Positions 1 through 6,524 of a stretch of DNA of 18,428 bases are shown piece by piece. Both the position numbers and the translations under genes were made by a program. The stretch is taken from positions 1-18,428 of the forward strand of contig JANTFU010000008.1 in the NCBI GenBank assembly GCA_024763295.1, read 5' to 3'. Each line of letters starts with the position of its first letter. The stretch's first letter is position 1. Under the pieces are notes generated by a model. It saw only the letters and a list, made by a program, of their open reading frames with translations. It was not told the origin of the DNA and did no database searches. This DNA is from Anaerolineales bacterium (lineage in GTDB: Bacteria > Chloroflexota > Anaerolineae > Anaerolineales > Villigracilaceae).

Positions 1-114
1 ATCACCGAGCGACTAAACAGCAAGCCAAACAAGGGATATGCTTTGCATTCCAAGTCTGTTATGGATTGGGTGAGTGCCATCAGCCCGCCATTTTTTTCGC
101 AGTATATTGCGTAG
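1..114 (+). CDS. Partial reading frame, C-terminal tail only, unidentified
   Basis: An open frame enters from the left edge and closes with TAG at 112-114, giving 37 residues. It begins ITERLNSKPNKGYAL and ends SQYIA. The first residues (ITERLNSKP) are reminiscent of the C-terminal end of IS30-type integrase-fold transposases, which often contain a LN-x-(R/K)-P-x-K segment, but the rest does not continue that pattern. It could be the end of a real gene, a decayed transposase end, or chance. The sequence to the left would decide. Nothing downstream in the same frame is coding. Confidence 0.2.
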   Translation: MTERLNSKPNKGYALHSKSVMDWVSAISPPFFSQYIA

Positions 115-398
115 TGCGTATTTCGTAATGAATCCCTAATTTTCGAGATTGTTAGTACCTTATCAGTGAAGTTCTTGTACAAAAAACAAAGATTTTTTAA
201 ACACGAGGATACGAAGGTTTCAAAGAAAAGAATTTTACAATTTGTGTACCTTGGTGTCTTTTGGTGCGCTTTGTGTTATAAATTTTTTGGTTCTGGCTTG
301 TCCAGATTAGGTAATACGCTTTACATAATGGGGCGAAGTAAGCTCATAAATTCCAAAAGACCAGTTTTGATTTGATTTTTGCACTTTAGGCTAGAATT
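115..398. other. AT-rich intergenic stretch without a supported gene
   Basis: I see no convincing gene here. A 69-codon frame opening with GTG at 166 lacks a Shine-Dalgarno sequence, has a composition unlike the neighbouring genes, and mostly covers the degenerate palindrome at 203-266. On the plus strand, TAGAAT at 392-397 with TTGATT at 367-372 (19-nt spacer) is a weak promoter candidate that would fire into the structured region to its right. Confidence 0.4.
203..266. repeat. Degenerate imperfect palindrome (CACGA-N-ACGAAGGT family)
   Basis: The left arm CACGAGGATACGAAGGT and the right arm ACCTTGGTGTCTTTTGGTG are imperfectly complementary around an AT-rich centre; the AAGGT/ACCTT and CAC/GTG blocks match. 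The arms resemble the widespread 'CACGAAGACACGAAGG' type of short intergenic palindrome found in many environmental bacterial genomes, and this looks like a decayed copy. The family resemblance is from memory and is an inference. Confidence 0.35.
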
Positions 399-422
399 AA
401 AAAACCCTACCAATTGGCAGGG
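399..422 (-). terminator. Intrinsic terminator, minus strand
   Basis: Read on the minus strand, the hairpin CCCTGCCAATTGGTAGGG is followed at once by TTTTTT. The arms pair fully when one G-U wobble is allowed. On the plus strand the same position would be an A-C mismatch and the A-run would precede the hairpin, so the sequence favours termination of a minus-strand transcript arriving from the right. No coding gene lies upstream on that strand until sdhB, which has its own terminator near 1650. Confidence 0.55.
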
Positions 423-1670
423 GAGGTGTGATGATATTTGAATATCTTATACAGGTCCATCTCCTTTGCGCGAGGTTTGTGGCTGCGAATCAAGGCGGTC
501 GACCTGGCTTGTTTAGTTAAGTAGTTGTGTGGTTCTTGGTTGAATAGCTTATTTTCAAATGAAATCAGGAACGATCAAACTAACTAAACCTACAGTTGCG
601 CGACAGCGCCGGACTTTGACCGGCTTCGCCATTATCCTTCTCATCCGGAAGGCGGAAGGACCTTGATGCTATTTGGGGTGATAAGGTGCAAACCAAGTTC
701 ATTGTACTCGATTTGGAGGAGGTATGGCGACTAGGTTTGTATGTGCACAGCAATAACGAATACTTCTTGCCGAAGCAGAGCCAAGCAACCAGATGCGCAT
801 TAGAGAATAGTTATATGCGCGTCTACTTCTCCCGCTTGGGGGGGCATTTTGGGGCTCATCAGTTGTTCAAAGTAGAAAAAATCAAATAAAGACGAGATAC
901 AATAAGCTAGACGGTACGTCAATCTCAGAGCGTATTTTTGCCTGAGTGAGACCCAATGGTGGTCAGGCGAGATTATTTGTAACCCTGTAGAGGGTACACA
1001 GGTGCAAGGCGTATCTCAGCTTGTAGAAGAATAGAATTTGCTAAACCAAGCGCCATAGCAGGGGACGTTGTCGATACTTTTTTACCCTGCGGTGCCGGTA
1101 CTTCGCTCTCTCAAAGAGCGATGCTGGCGAGACCAGTTCTAAGCAGTGGTCGCTCACCAGCCAAAGTAGTCTTTTCTTCCTGATGCTTGGCGAACGCTAA
1201 AATTTATGGACTTGAGCCTTGCTTATCAGACGCTGTGTGCTTATTGATACGCCGAACTGTGCCCGGTCTATTCGTAGTAAACGCAAAGCACCTTTGATGC
1301 TGTTTCCTTCCGAGAGATGTTCGCTACCGAAACAGCTTTTGCTTCTCTGTTTTTTGTGTTTCACGATGCCGTGGTTTTTTGTTCACTAAACCCTTCTTAG
1401 CAGGTACGGCAATCTTGCTAATCCGGATTGACACAAGCCAAACTTTCAGGCGAGGGCGCGGGATTTCTGTTTCATTCATGCGGTTATCTTACGGCTTCAC
1501 CGTCTTTCCTTTCAATGAGTGGTTGGTGATCATTTCACTTCTTCACTCGAAAGAGAGAAGTCAGTCTTCTAAAAAACACAGGATAACTTCTCAACCGTAA
1601 ATAAAATATAAACGCATAGCGACATAATAAAAAAGTAGGTCACACTGAAGTGAGACCTACTTTTGTTTTC
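400..1670. ncRNA. Candidate large structured non-coding RNA (class unknown, strand unresolved)
   Basis: About 1.2 kb without a credible gene is packed with complementary arms. Examples are 511-519/581-589 (9 bp perfect), 608-612/620-624, 635-640/655-660, 791-800/815-824 (10 bp, one wobble), a multibranch unit at 894-1017, 1050-1054/1091-1095 continuing into 1058-1063/1085-1090, 1104-1109/1115-1120, 1131-1135/1147-1151, 1299-1306/1329-1336 (8 bp perfect), and a GAAA-capped hairpin at 1541-1560. Several stems contain G-U pairs that work only if the plus strand is the RNA (794/821, 939/969, 937/971, 1052/1093). The 1123-1161 hairpin and the 399-422 terminator instead favour the minus strand. On the plus strand the RNA would end at the 1635-1664 terminator; on the minus strand, at 399. 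I do not recognise tmRNA, RNase P, 6S or a riboswitch. Part of the stem density could be chance. Confidence 0.35.
1624..1670. terminator. Bidirectional intrinsic terminator after sdhB
   Basis: The arms GTAGGTC-a-CAC and GTG-a-GACCTAC (1635-1645 and 1650-1660) close a TGAA loop with one A-A mismatch. On the minus strand the hairpin is followed by a run of six T then ATTAT; on the plus strand it is followed by TTTTGTTTT. It starts about 22 nt past the sdhB stop, so it ends the sdh operon. It could equally stop a plus-strand transcript from the structured region. Confidence 0.85.
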
Positions 1671-1685
1671 AAAAAAACTTTCCGT

Positions 1686-2393
1686 TTAGTCGAGACTGCC
1701 TGTTGCAATTGCTTTCTTGACCTCACCAATCGCCTGGGTAATCTGAATATCACGTGGGCAAGCCAGTGTGCAGTTGAAAATCGTGCGGCAACGATAGACG
1801 CCAAATTCATCGTTAAGAATAGCAAGGCGTTCCGCAGCACCCTTATCGCGGCTATCGAAAATGAAGCGGTGTGCATTCACTATCGCGGCAGGACCAACAT
1901 ATTCATCGTTCGCCCAGAAGGAGGGACAAGAAGTCGTGCAAGCGCCGCAGAGAATACATTTCGTCGTCTCATCAAAGCGTTCACGCTCTTCGATACTCTG
2001 CAAACGCTCCTGAGCGGGAGGGGGATCATCGTTGATGAAATAAGGCATCACCGATTTGTAATGATCGAAGAAGGGGTCCATGTCTACGATCATATCTTTC
2101 AAAACGGGCATCCCTAAAATCGGCTCAACCGTAATCATGTTTGTCCCCAAATCTTGCACAAGGGTTTTACATGCCAAACGATTCGCACCGTTGATGCGCA
2201 TCGCACACGAACCACAAACACCGTGTGCACACGAGCGACGGAAGGAAAGCGAGCCATCATGATAGCCCTTGACCTTTTCCAAAAGATCAAGCACGCGATC
2301 GGTCGGCTCCGCTTCCAAATGGAAAGTATCGTAATGCGGTTTCTTATCCGTTTCGGGGTTATAGCGGAAGAGTTTAAAGGTTACTTGAGTCAT
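1686..2393 (-). CDS. sdhB: Succinate dehydrogenase / fumarate reductase iron-sulfur subunit
   Basis: This is the electron-transfer subunit of complex II, carrying electrons from SdhA-bound FAD to the membrane quinone site. Numbering from the upstream ATG (subtract one for the annotated start), the [2Fe-2S] ligands are C56, C61, C64 and C76 (CAHGVCGSC). The [4Fe-4S] cluster uses C147, C150, C153 and C213, and the [3Fe-4S] cluster uses C157, C203 and C209 in the CILCGACTTSC and CRTIFNCTLACP segments. Length (235 aa) is normal. Two tandem ATGs exist. The one at 2393 is preferred because AGGAGG lies 5 nt upstream; the ATG at 2396 would leave only 2 nt. That Shine-Dalgarno overlaps the sdhA stop TAG, implying coupled translation. 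Last gene of the operon. Confidence 0.96.
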   Translation of the reverse strand: MTQVTFKLFRYNPETDKKPHYDTFHLEAEPTDRVLDLLEKVKGYHDGSLSFRRSCAHGVCGSCAMRINGANRLACKTLVQDLGTNMITVEPILGMPVLKDMIVDMDPFFDHYKSVMPYFINDDPPPAQERLQSIEERERFDETTKCILCGACTTSCPSFWANDEYVGPAAIVNAHRFIFDSRDKGAAERLAILNDEFGVYRCRTIFNCTLACPRDIQITQAIGEVKKAIATGSLD

Positions 2394-2402
2394 CATATCC
2401 TC

Positions 2403-4199
2403 CTAGTACACCCGTTTCTTCGGTTTATATTTAGTGAAAATAACATCTTTATAATCGAGCTTGATGCCATATTCGGTTTGCCATGCAAGGGTGTGCTTCA
2501 TCCACTTTTCATCATCGCGTTCAGGATAATCATCGCGGGCATGTGCACCACGACTTTCTTTCCGATTCAGCGCGGAAACGGCAGTCACTTCTGCAACATC
2601 CAGCAGATTGCTTAATTCCCAAGCATTCAACAGTTCCATATTGAACTGGGTACCTTTGTCATCGAGCTTGATATTCTTAAAACGTTCTTTCAATTCGCGG
2701 ATCTTATCAACAGCGGTTCGCATTCCTTCTTCCACGCGGAAAACACCGACGTGGTCGAACATAACTTCCTTCATCTCTTTGCTAATTTCAGCGATGCGCT
2801 CCGTTCCCTGAGAATTCCGAATAGATTCAAGCTGTGCTTCGGCAAATTCGGTTGGATTTTCAGGAAGCGGGATGTACTCCGTGTTTTTAGCATGTTCAGC
2901 GGCTTTCAAACCGGAGTGTTTTCCAAAGACGACGATGTCAAGAAGTGAATTCGTACCTAAGCGATTGCCGCCGTGAACAGAAACACAGGCGTTCTCACCA
3001 GCGGCAAAGAAACCTGGCAGAGGAGTGCGGTCTTTATCGATCACAACTTCCCCGAACTTATTGGTCGGGATGCCGCCCATCGCATAATGCGCAGTTGGTT
3101 GGACAGGCATCGGGTCAGTCACCGGATTGACCCCGAGGTAGGTTTCACAGAAGTCGATAATATCGGGAAGTTTTCCGAGGATTTCTTCGCCCGTGACGAC
3201 ATAGGGGCTTCCGTCTGGACGGGTTCTCCCGTCGATGGCTGCGTACTTATTAACCGTTTCAGGAGTTACATCCAGATAGATGTATTTTTTGCCGCCGATT
3301 CCGCGTCCGTTTTTCATTTCAAGGTACATGGCTCGGCTGACGACATCACGTGAAGCGAGTTCTTTGACGCGCGGAGCATAGCCTTCGTGCGCCATAAAAC
3401 GTTCTCCTTTGTCATTAATCAGAACGCCGCCTTCACCACGCACACCCTCGGTGATGAGAATGCCCATCTTATAAATGCCGGTGGGGTGGAATTGATAAAA
3501 TTCCATATCTTGTGCAGGGATGCCACGCCGCAATGCAATTGCCAGCCCGTCGCCGGTGTAGGCATAAGCGTTGGACGTAATTTCCCAAACACGTCCCCAA
3601 CCGCCTGTGGCGAAGATGATGGATTTTGCTTGGAAAACGTGCATTTCGCCGGTTGCGATTTCGAGAGCAACGACGCCTGCAACACCTTCTTCCGTGCGGA
3701 TCAAATCCATGACCTGAAATTCGTCAAAGAAGGTGACGTTATTTTTGATGCTTTGCTGATAGAGTGTTTGCAAAATCATGTGTCCCGTGCGGTCTGCCGC
3801 ATAGCAGGCACGTCGAACGGGCATATTGGTGTTTTTATTCATGTGACCGCCAAAGGGACGTTGGGCAATTTTCCCTTCGGGGGTGCGGCTAAAAGGCAAG
3901 CCCATGTGTTCAAGCTCATACACAATTTTTGGAGCTTCTGCGCACATGAACTCAATGGCGTCTTGGTCGCCGATATAATCGGCGCCTTTGACGGTGTCGT
4001 AGGTATGCCACTCGGGATGATCTTCTTCAAGATTGCCGAGGGCGGCACCAATGCCGCCTTGTGCGGCTCCTGTATGGGAGCGCGCGGGATAAAGTTTAGA
4101 GATCACAGCCGTTGATGCGGATTTGGAAGCATATAAGCCAGCCATTAAGCCTGCGCCGCCAGCTCCAACGACAACGACTTCAAATTGATGTTTTTTCAT
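2403..4199 (-). CDS. sdhA: Succinate dehydrogenase / fumarate reductase flavoprotein subunit
   Basis: This catalytic subunit oxidises succinate to fumarate at a covalently bound FAD on the cytoplasmic side. An N-terminal Rossmann motif (VVVGAGGAGLMAG, residues 8-21) is followed by SHTGAAQGGI with H42, the expected flavinylated histidine. Further family signatures are HPTGIY in the capping region, HYAMGGIPTN, and a C-terminal SRGAHARDDYPERDD block that carries a substrate-side arginine. The 598-aa length is typical. The start is supported by AAAGGAG 7 nt upstream of ATG and immediately after the sdhD stop TAA. The direction of the reaction (SDH or fumarate reductase) cannot be read from the sequence; the adjacent quinol-oxidising complex favours an oxidative role. 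Confidence 0.97.
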   Translation of the reverse strand: MKKHQFEVVVVGAGGAGLMAGLYASKSASTAVISKLYPARSHTGAAQGGIGAALGNLEEDHPEWHTYDTVKGADYIGDQDAIEFMCAEAPKIVYELEHMGLPFSRTPEGKIAQRPFGGHMNKNTNMPVRRACYAADRTGHMILQTLYQQSIKNNVTFFDEFQVMDLIRTEEGVAGVVALEIATGEMHVFQAKSIIFATGGWGRVWEITSNAYAYTGDGLAIALRRGIPAQDMEFYQFHPTGIYKMGILITEGVRGEGGVLINDKGERFMAHEGYAPRVKELASRDVVSRAMYLEMKNGRGIGGKKYIYLDVTPETVNKYAAIDGRTRPDGSPYVVTGEEILGKLPDIIDFCETYLGVNPVTDPMPVQPTAHYAMGGIPTNKFGEVVIDKDRTPLPGFFAAGENACVSVHGGNRLGTNSLLDIVVFGKHSGLKAAEHAKNTEYIPLPENPTEFAEAQLESIRNSQGTERIAEISKEMKEVMFDHVGVFRVEEGMRTAVDKIRELKERFKNIKLDDKGTQFNMELLNAWELSNLLDVAEVTAVSALNRKESRGAHARDDYPERDDEKWMKHTLAWQTEYGIKLDYKDVIFTKYKPKKRVY

Positions 4200-4211
4200 G
4201 AAGCCACTCCT

Positions 4212-4640
4212 TTAATAGGCGACAGAAGCCTGGACCAAGTTATAAGCCGCAAGCATCATGAAGACCCAAAGAACAAGGATAAAACCACGCCATATAGGGC
4301 GCCACCAGCTGCTGCCGATGTAGTCTTCCACCACAATACGCAAGCCGTTGATACCATGCGTCACGCCAAAGAAAATGGCGAGCATTTGCATCATATCCCA
4401 GAAGATGCTCATAAAGGCATCAATATTGACAATATCGCTGCTGGCAACATGGAAAGAATTCGGGAAGAACGTCCAACGGACAATTGTGTTGATGTCAGCT
4501 TGATTGCGCGCCCCCCAAATCATGGCAGCCGTAAAGCCAACAATACCAACAAGATAAAGCCCCAACGCCGAGAGACGCATAAAGAGCCACATGATATAGT
4601 CAAGCGAAAATCCGCGTTTTGCTACTTTTCGTGAAGTCAT
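4212..4640 (-). CDS. sdhD: Succinate dehydrogenase membrane anchor subunit SdhD-like
   Basis: A small 142-aa membrane protein with three predicted helices (about residues 24-45, 80-100 and 115-135). It contains THGINGLRIVVEDY, matching the family pattern in which a histidine near the second helix ligates heme b, and an arginine (MRLSALGLYL) in helix one. With SdhC it anchors SdhA/B and forms the quinone site. Order C-D-A-B, spacing (12 nt to sdhA, 12 nt to sdhC) and size support the call. The SD (AGGAGG, 8 nt before ATG) overlaps the sdhC stop TAG. Anchor subunits diverge strongly, so the C and D names could be swapped in another nomenclature. Confidence 0.85.
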   Translation of the reverse strand: MTSRKVAKRGFSLDYIMWLFMRLSALGLYLVGIVGFTAAMIWGARNQADINTIVRWTFFPNSFHVASSDIVNIDAFMSIFWDMMQMLAIFFGVTHGINGLRIVVEDYIGSSWWRPIWRGFILVLWVFMMLAAYNLVQASVAY

Positions 4641-4652
4641 ATCGAACGCCTC

Positions 4653-5027
4653 CTAAAGCCCCAACGCAGTTTTAACAGCGGAGAAAAGTATCAGTCCGTA
4701 AAGCGGGACAATCACGAGCCACTCCGCCCAAATCGCTTCGCGCTGATGTTCAATCAATGCGGGCCATAAGTCAAGAATGACAACTCGCAAACCATTCACC
4801 GCGTGGAAGATGACTAGGAAAAAAAGCACCAGTTGGAAAATCTCGCTGGTATAAATATCATTGATCGCGTACCCTACTTCACCGCCAAAAAGACCGGCTA
4901 GGATATGTGAACCAATGAACAAGACCATCGCCAATCCACTTAGACGATGTAAAATCCAAGCCCACATGGGCCCGCCCCCTTTATATTTCAGTCCCGTAAA
5001 GAAACCGACTTTCCGATTAAGAGCCAT
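4653..5027 (-). CDS. sdhC: Succinate dehydrogenase cytochrome b subunit SdhC-like
   Basis: First gene of the sdh operon: a 124-aa integral membrane protein with three helices (about 22-45, 63-85 and 100-120). The segment WILHRLSGLAMVLF carries the HRxSG signature of SdhC, and SHILA and FHAVNGLR supply candidate heme b ligands. The same H-x-x-NGLR element recurs in SdhD, so the two anchors look distantly related. The start is supported by AGGAGG 5 nt upstream of ATG. It diverges from the Rieske gene across a 315-nt intergenic region, where a minus-strand promoter candidate lies about 50-70 nt upstream. Confidence 0.87.
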   Translation of the reverse strand: MALNRKVGFFTGLKYKGGGPMWAWILHRLSGLAMVLFIGSHILAGLFGGEVGYAINDIYTSEIFQLVLFFLVIFHAVNGLRVVILDLWPALIEHQREAIWAEWLVIVPLYGLILFSAVKTALGL

Positions 5028-5342
5028 TTGCGCCTCCTGAATAGGATACTTTTACGATTGCTCCTCACACAATACTTTAAGAGACGAGCAGAAAAGTTCA
5101 AAAAAATCTATTTATCTCGTTGTACTATGATGGAAACTGACTGATTATCCCATTCTGAAGGCGCAATTAGAAAGTGACAATGTGCATAGATATTTGGTTT
5201 CAGACTTCCTCTAATAAAGGAAGGTGAGAACCTTATAATGCTTTCATCAAAAAAAGTACTTTTTGATAGTTTTTTGACTTCAAAAGAAAAAAGTCGAAAT
5301 TCTCCCTCATATACATACTAAGCAAGACCAAAGGAGGTACGC
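5028..5342. promoter_or_regulatory. Divergent control region between sdh and the bc-complex operon
   Basis: This 315-nt AT-rich region separates sdhC (minus) from the Rieske gene (plus) and must carry both promoters. Only weak matches are visible. On the plus strand, TATAAT at 5234-5239 lacks a clear -35 partner and TTGACT at 5274-5279 lacks a clear -10. A small GNRA-capped hairpin (AAGGT-GAGA-ACCTT) lies near 5222-5235. No obvious palindromic operator stands out. Confidence 0.5.
5074..5101 (-). promoter_or_regulatory. Candidate sigma-70-type promoter for sdhCDAB
   Basis: On the minus strand TTGAAC (5101-5096) and TAAAGT (5079-5074) are separated by 16 nt. Transcription would begin about 40 nt before the sdhC ATG, leaving room for the AGGAGG ribosome-binding site. 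The hexamers are only moderate matches, so this is a candidate. Confidence 0.35.
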
Positions 5343-5849
5343 ATGGCAAGTTCAAATCGAATAAGCCGGCGAAATTTTGTCGCGCTCATGTCAGCGGCGC
5401 TTGGCTCCATTATGGGCGTTGTAATGGGCATCCCGATTGTTGGATATCTGATTGACCCCGCGCTCAAAACCGAATCCGGCGAGGCGTGGATTCCGATCGG
5501 GTTATTGGAAGATTTCCCAATCGGTACTCCCAAAAGCTTTTCTTTTACTCGCTCGCATGTTAATGGCTGGGAAAAAACGGTTAACAGCTATGGCGGTTTC
5601 GTCGTTCGCAAATCTGAAACTCAATTGTTGGTACTCTCTAGCCGGTGTACCCACTTGAGTTGCAGCGTTAACTGGGAAGAAGCCCGGAATGAGTACGTTT
5701 GTCCGTGTCACAATGCCCAGTTCAGTATGGAGGGCGAAGTCCTGGGCGGTCCGCCGCCGTATCCGCTGGATCGCTACGAAGCCAATGTCGAAGATGGCAC
5801 AATCATGATCCGTTTCCCTGCTGTTCGTTTTGATGAGGTCGAAGGATAA
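5343..5849 (+). CDS. petC: Rieske [2Fe-2S] protein of a quinol:cytochrome c-type oxidoreductase
   Basis: This subunit takes the first electron from quinol and passes it to cytochrome c. The N-terminus has a twin-arginine motif (SRRNFV, residues 8-13) before one hydrophobic helix (about 14-37), as expected for a Tat-inserted, membrane-anchored protein with its cluster domain outside the membrane. Cluster ligands are visible as C102-T-H104-L-S-C107 and C120-P-C122-H123; C107 and C122 would form the stabilising disulfide. GGPPPYPLDRY follows, the usual proline loop. Length (168 aa) fits the family. The start is chosen on AAGGAGG ending 5 nt before ATG. It is the first gene of a three-gene operon, with only 4 nt to the cytochrome b gene. 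qcrA is an equally valid symbol. Confidence 0.94.
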   Translation: MASSNRISRRNFVALMSAALGSIMGVVMGIPIVGYLIDPALKTESGEAWIPIGLLEDFPIGTPKSFSFTRSHVNGWEKTVNSYGGFVVRKSETQLLVLSSRCTHLSCSVNWEEARNEYVCPCHNAQFSMEGEVLGGPPPYPLDRYEANVEDGTIMIRFPAVRFDEVEG

Positions 5850-5853
5850 AACT

Positions 5854-6513
5854 ATGTGGAAAAACATTTACGATTGGCTTGATGAGCGCCTCGGCTTGCA
5901 AAGCCTTTACGAGAATCTTTTGGATCGCCCTGAACCGCACGGCACTTGGTGGAATACGCTCGGCAGTGCCAGCCTCTTCCTTTTTGTGATGCAGGCTCTA
6001 ACCGGTATTTTCTTAACCGTATACTACACCCCCTCACCAGACCACGCATACGACAGCATCCAATACATTATGAATGGCGTTGCTTTCGGCTGGCTCATTC
6101 GTGGGATGCACCACTGGGGTGCAACCCTGATGGTTTTAGTGGTCTTTATTCACATGCTGCGCGTTTTCTTCTCAGCATCCTATAAATACCCACGCGAACT
6201 AACCTGGATGGTGGGCGTGATGCTCTTCCTGCTCACGTTGGGCATGGGCTTCACCGGTTACTTGCTGCCTTTCAACCAGCGCTCTTATTGGGCAACCGTA
6301 GTCGGCACCAACATCGCCGGCGTTGTGCCGGGCGTAGGACCTTTTATTTTGAAGGCATTGCGCGGCGGCACCGATGTGAGCGCCCTAACGCTCTCACGCT
6401 TCTTCTCAGCCCATATCTGGATGTTGCCCGCTGCATTAGCAGGCTTGATCGGCGCTCACCTCTATTTGATCATGCGCCATGGCGAATCCGCTTATCCCGA
6501 TGCGGATGATTAA
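5854..6513 (+). CDS. petB: Cytochrome b6-like subunit (N-terminal half of cytochrome b)
   Basis: The diheme, four-helix membrane subunit that holds the quinol sites. The 219-aa protein aligns without gaps, from memory, to plant cytochrome b6 through helix B. Histidines fall at 86, 100, 187 and 202, the b6 heme-ligand positions, and the 14-residue gap between the last pair is the b6f rather than mitochondrial spacing. PRELTW, the LPFNQ loop and the FFSAHIW helix D segment are conserved. Position 35, a cysteine that binds an extra heme in b6f and Bacillus-type enzymes, is threonine here (WNTLGS). ATG at 5854 is chosen over an in-frame TTG at 5830 because AAGGA lies 7 nt upstream. The next gene supplies the C-terminal half. 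qcrB is an alternative symbol. Confidence 0.93.
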   Translation: MWKNIYDWLDERLGLQSLYENLLDRPEPHGTWWNTLGSASLFLFVMQALTGIFLTVYYTPSPDHAYDSIQYIMNGVAFGWLIRGMHHWGATLMVLVVFIHMLRVFFSASYKYPRELTWMVGVMLFLLTLGMGFTGYLLPFNQRSYWATVVGTNIAGVVPGVGPFILKALRGGTDVSALTLSRFFSAHIWMLPAALAGLIGAHLYLIMRHGESAYPDADD

Positions 6514-6524
6514 GGAGAGCTCCG

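Noticed and set aside
166..375. 69-codon GTG-initiated frame
   Set aside because: No ribosome-binding site, skewed composition, and it overlaps a degenerate palindromic repeat.
424..435. GTGTG as a possible group II intron 5' end
   Set aside because: No domain V with its catalytic triad and no reverse transcriptase in the window.
850..868. Hammerhead-like CTGATGAG on the minus strand
   Set aside because: No CGAAA element and no three-helix arrangement at the needed spacing.
686..889. 67-codon GTG-initiated frame in the structured region
   Set aside because: No ribosome-binding site and no recognisable motif; the 791-824 stem lies within it, fitting RNA structure better than coding.
902..920. 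Group I intron R-like string (CTAGACGGTAC)
   Set aside because: No matching P, Q or S elements, no P7 pairing and no homing endonuclease gene.
975..1020. TPP-riboswitch-like string on the minus strand (GCTGAGATACGCC then GCACCTG)
   Set aside because: The rest of the TPP core (the AUCUGGAUAAUGCCAGCGUAGGGA part and the closing GGGUGCC arm) is absent, and no thiamine gene follows.
1379..1600. 73-codon frame near the right end of the structured region
   Set aside because: No start signal and an unlikely amino-acid pattern; overlaps several stems.
1650..2117. 155-codon plus-strand frame opposite sdhB
   Set aside because: It starts inside the sdh terminator and is antisense to the cysteine-rich sdhB sequence; no family features.
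3387..4115. Long 242-codon open frame on the plus strand opposite sdhA
   Set aside because: It is antisense to the conserved sdhA coding sequence, has no Shine-Dalgarno and no recognisable motif; long shadows opposite well-conserved genes are common.
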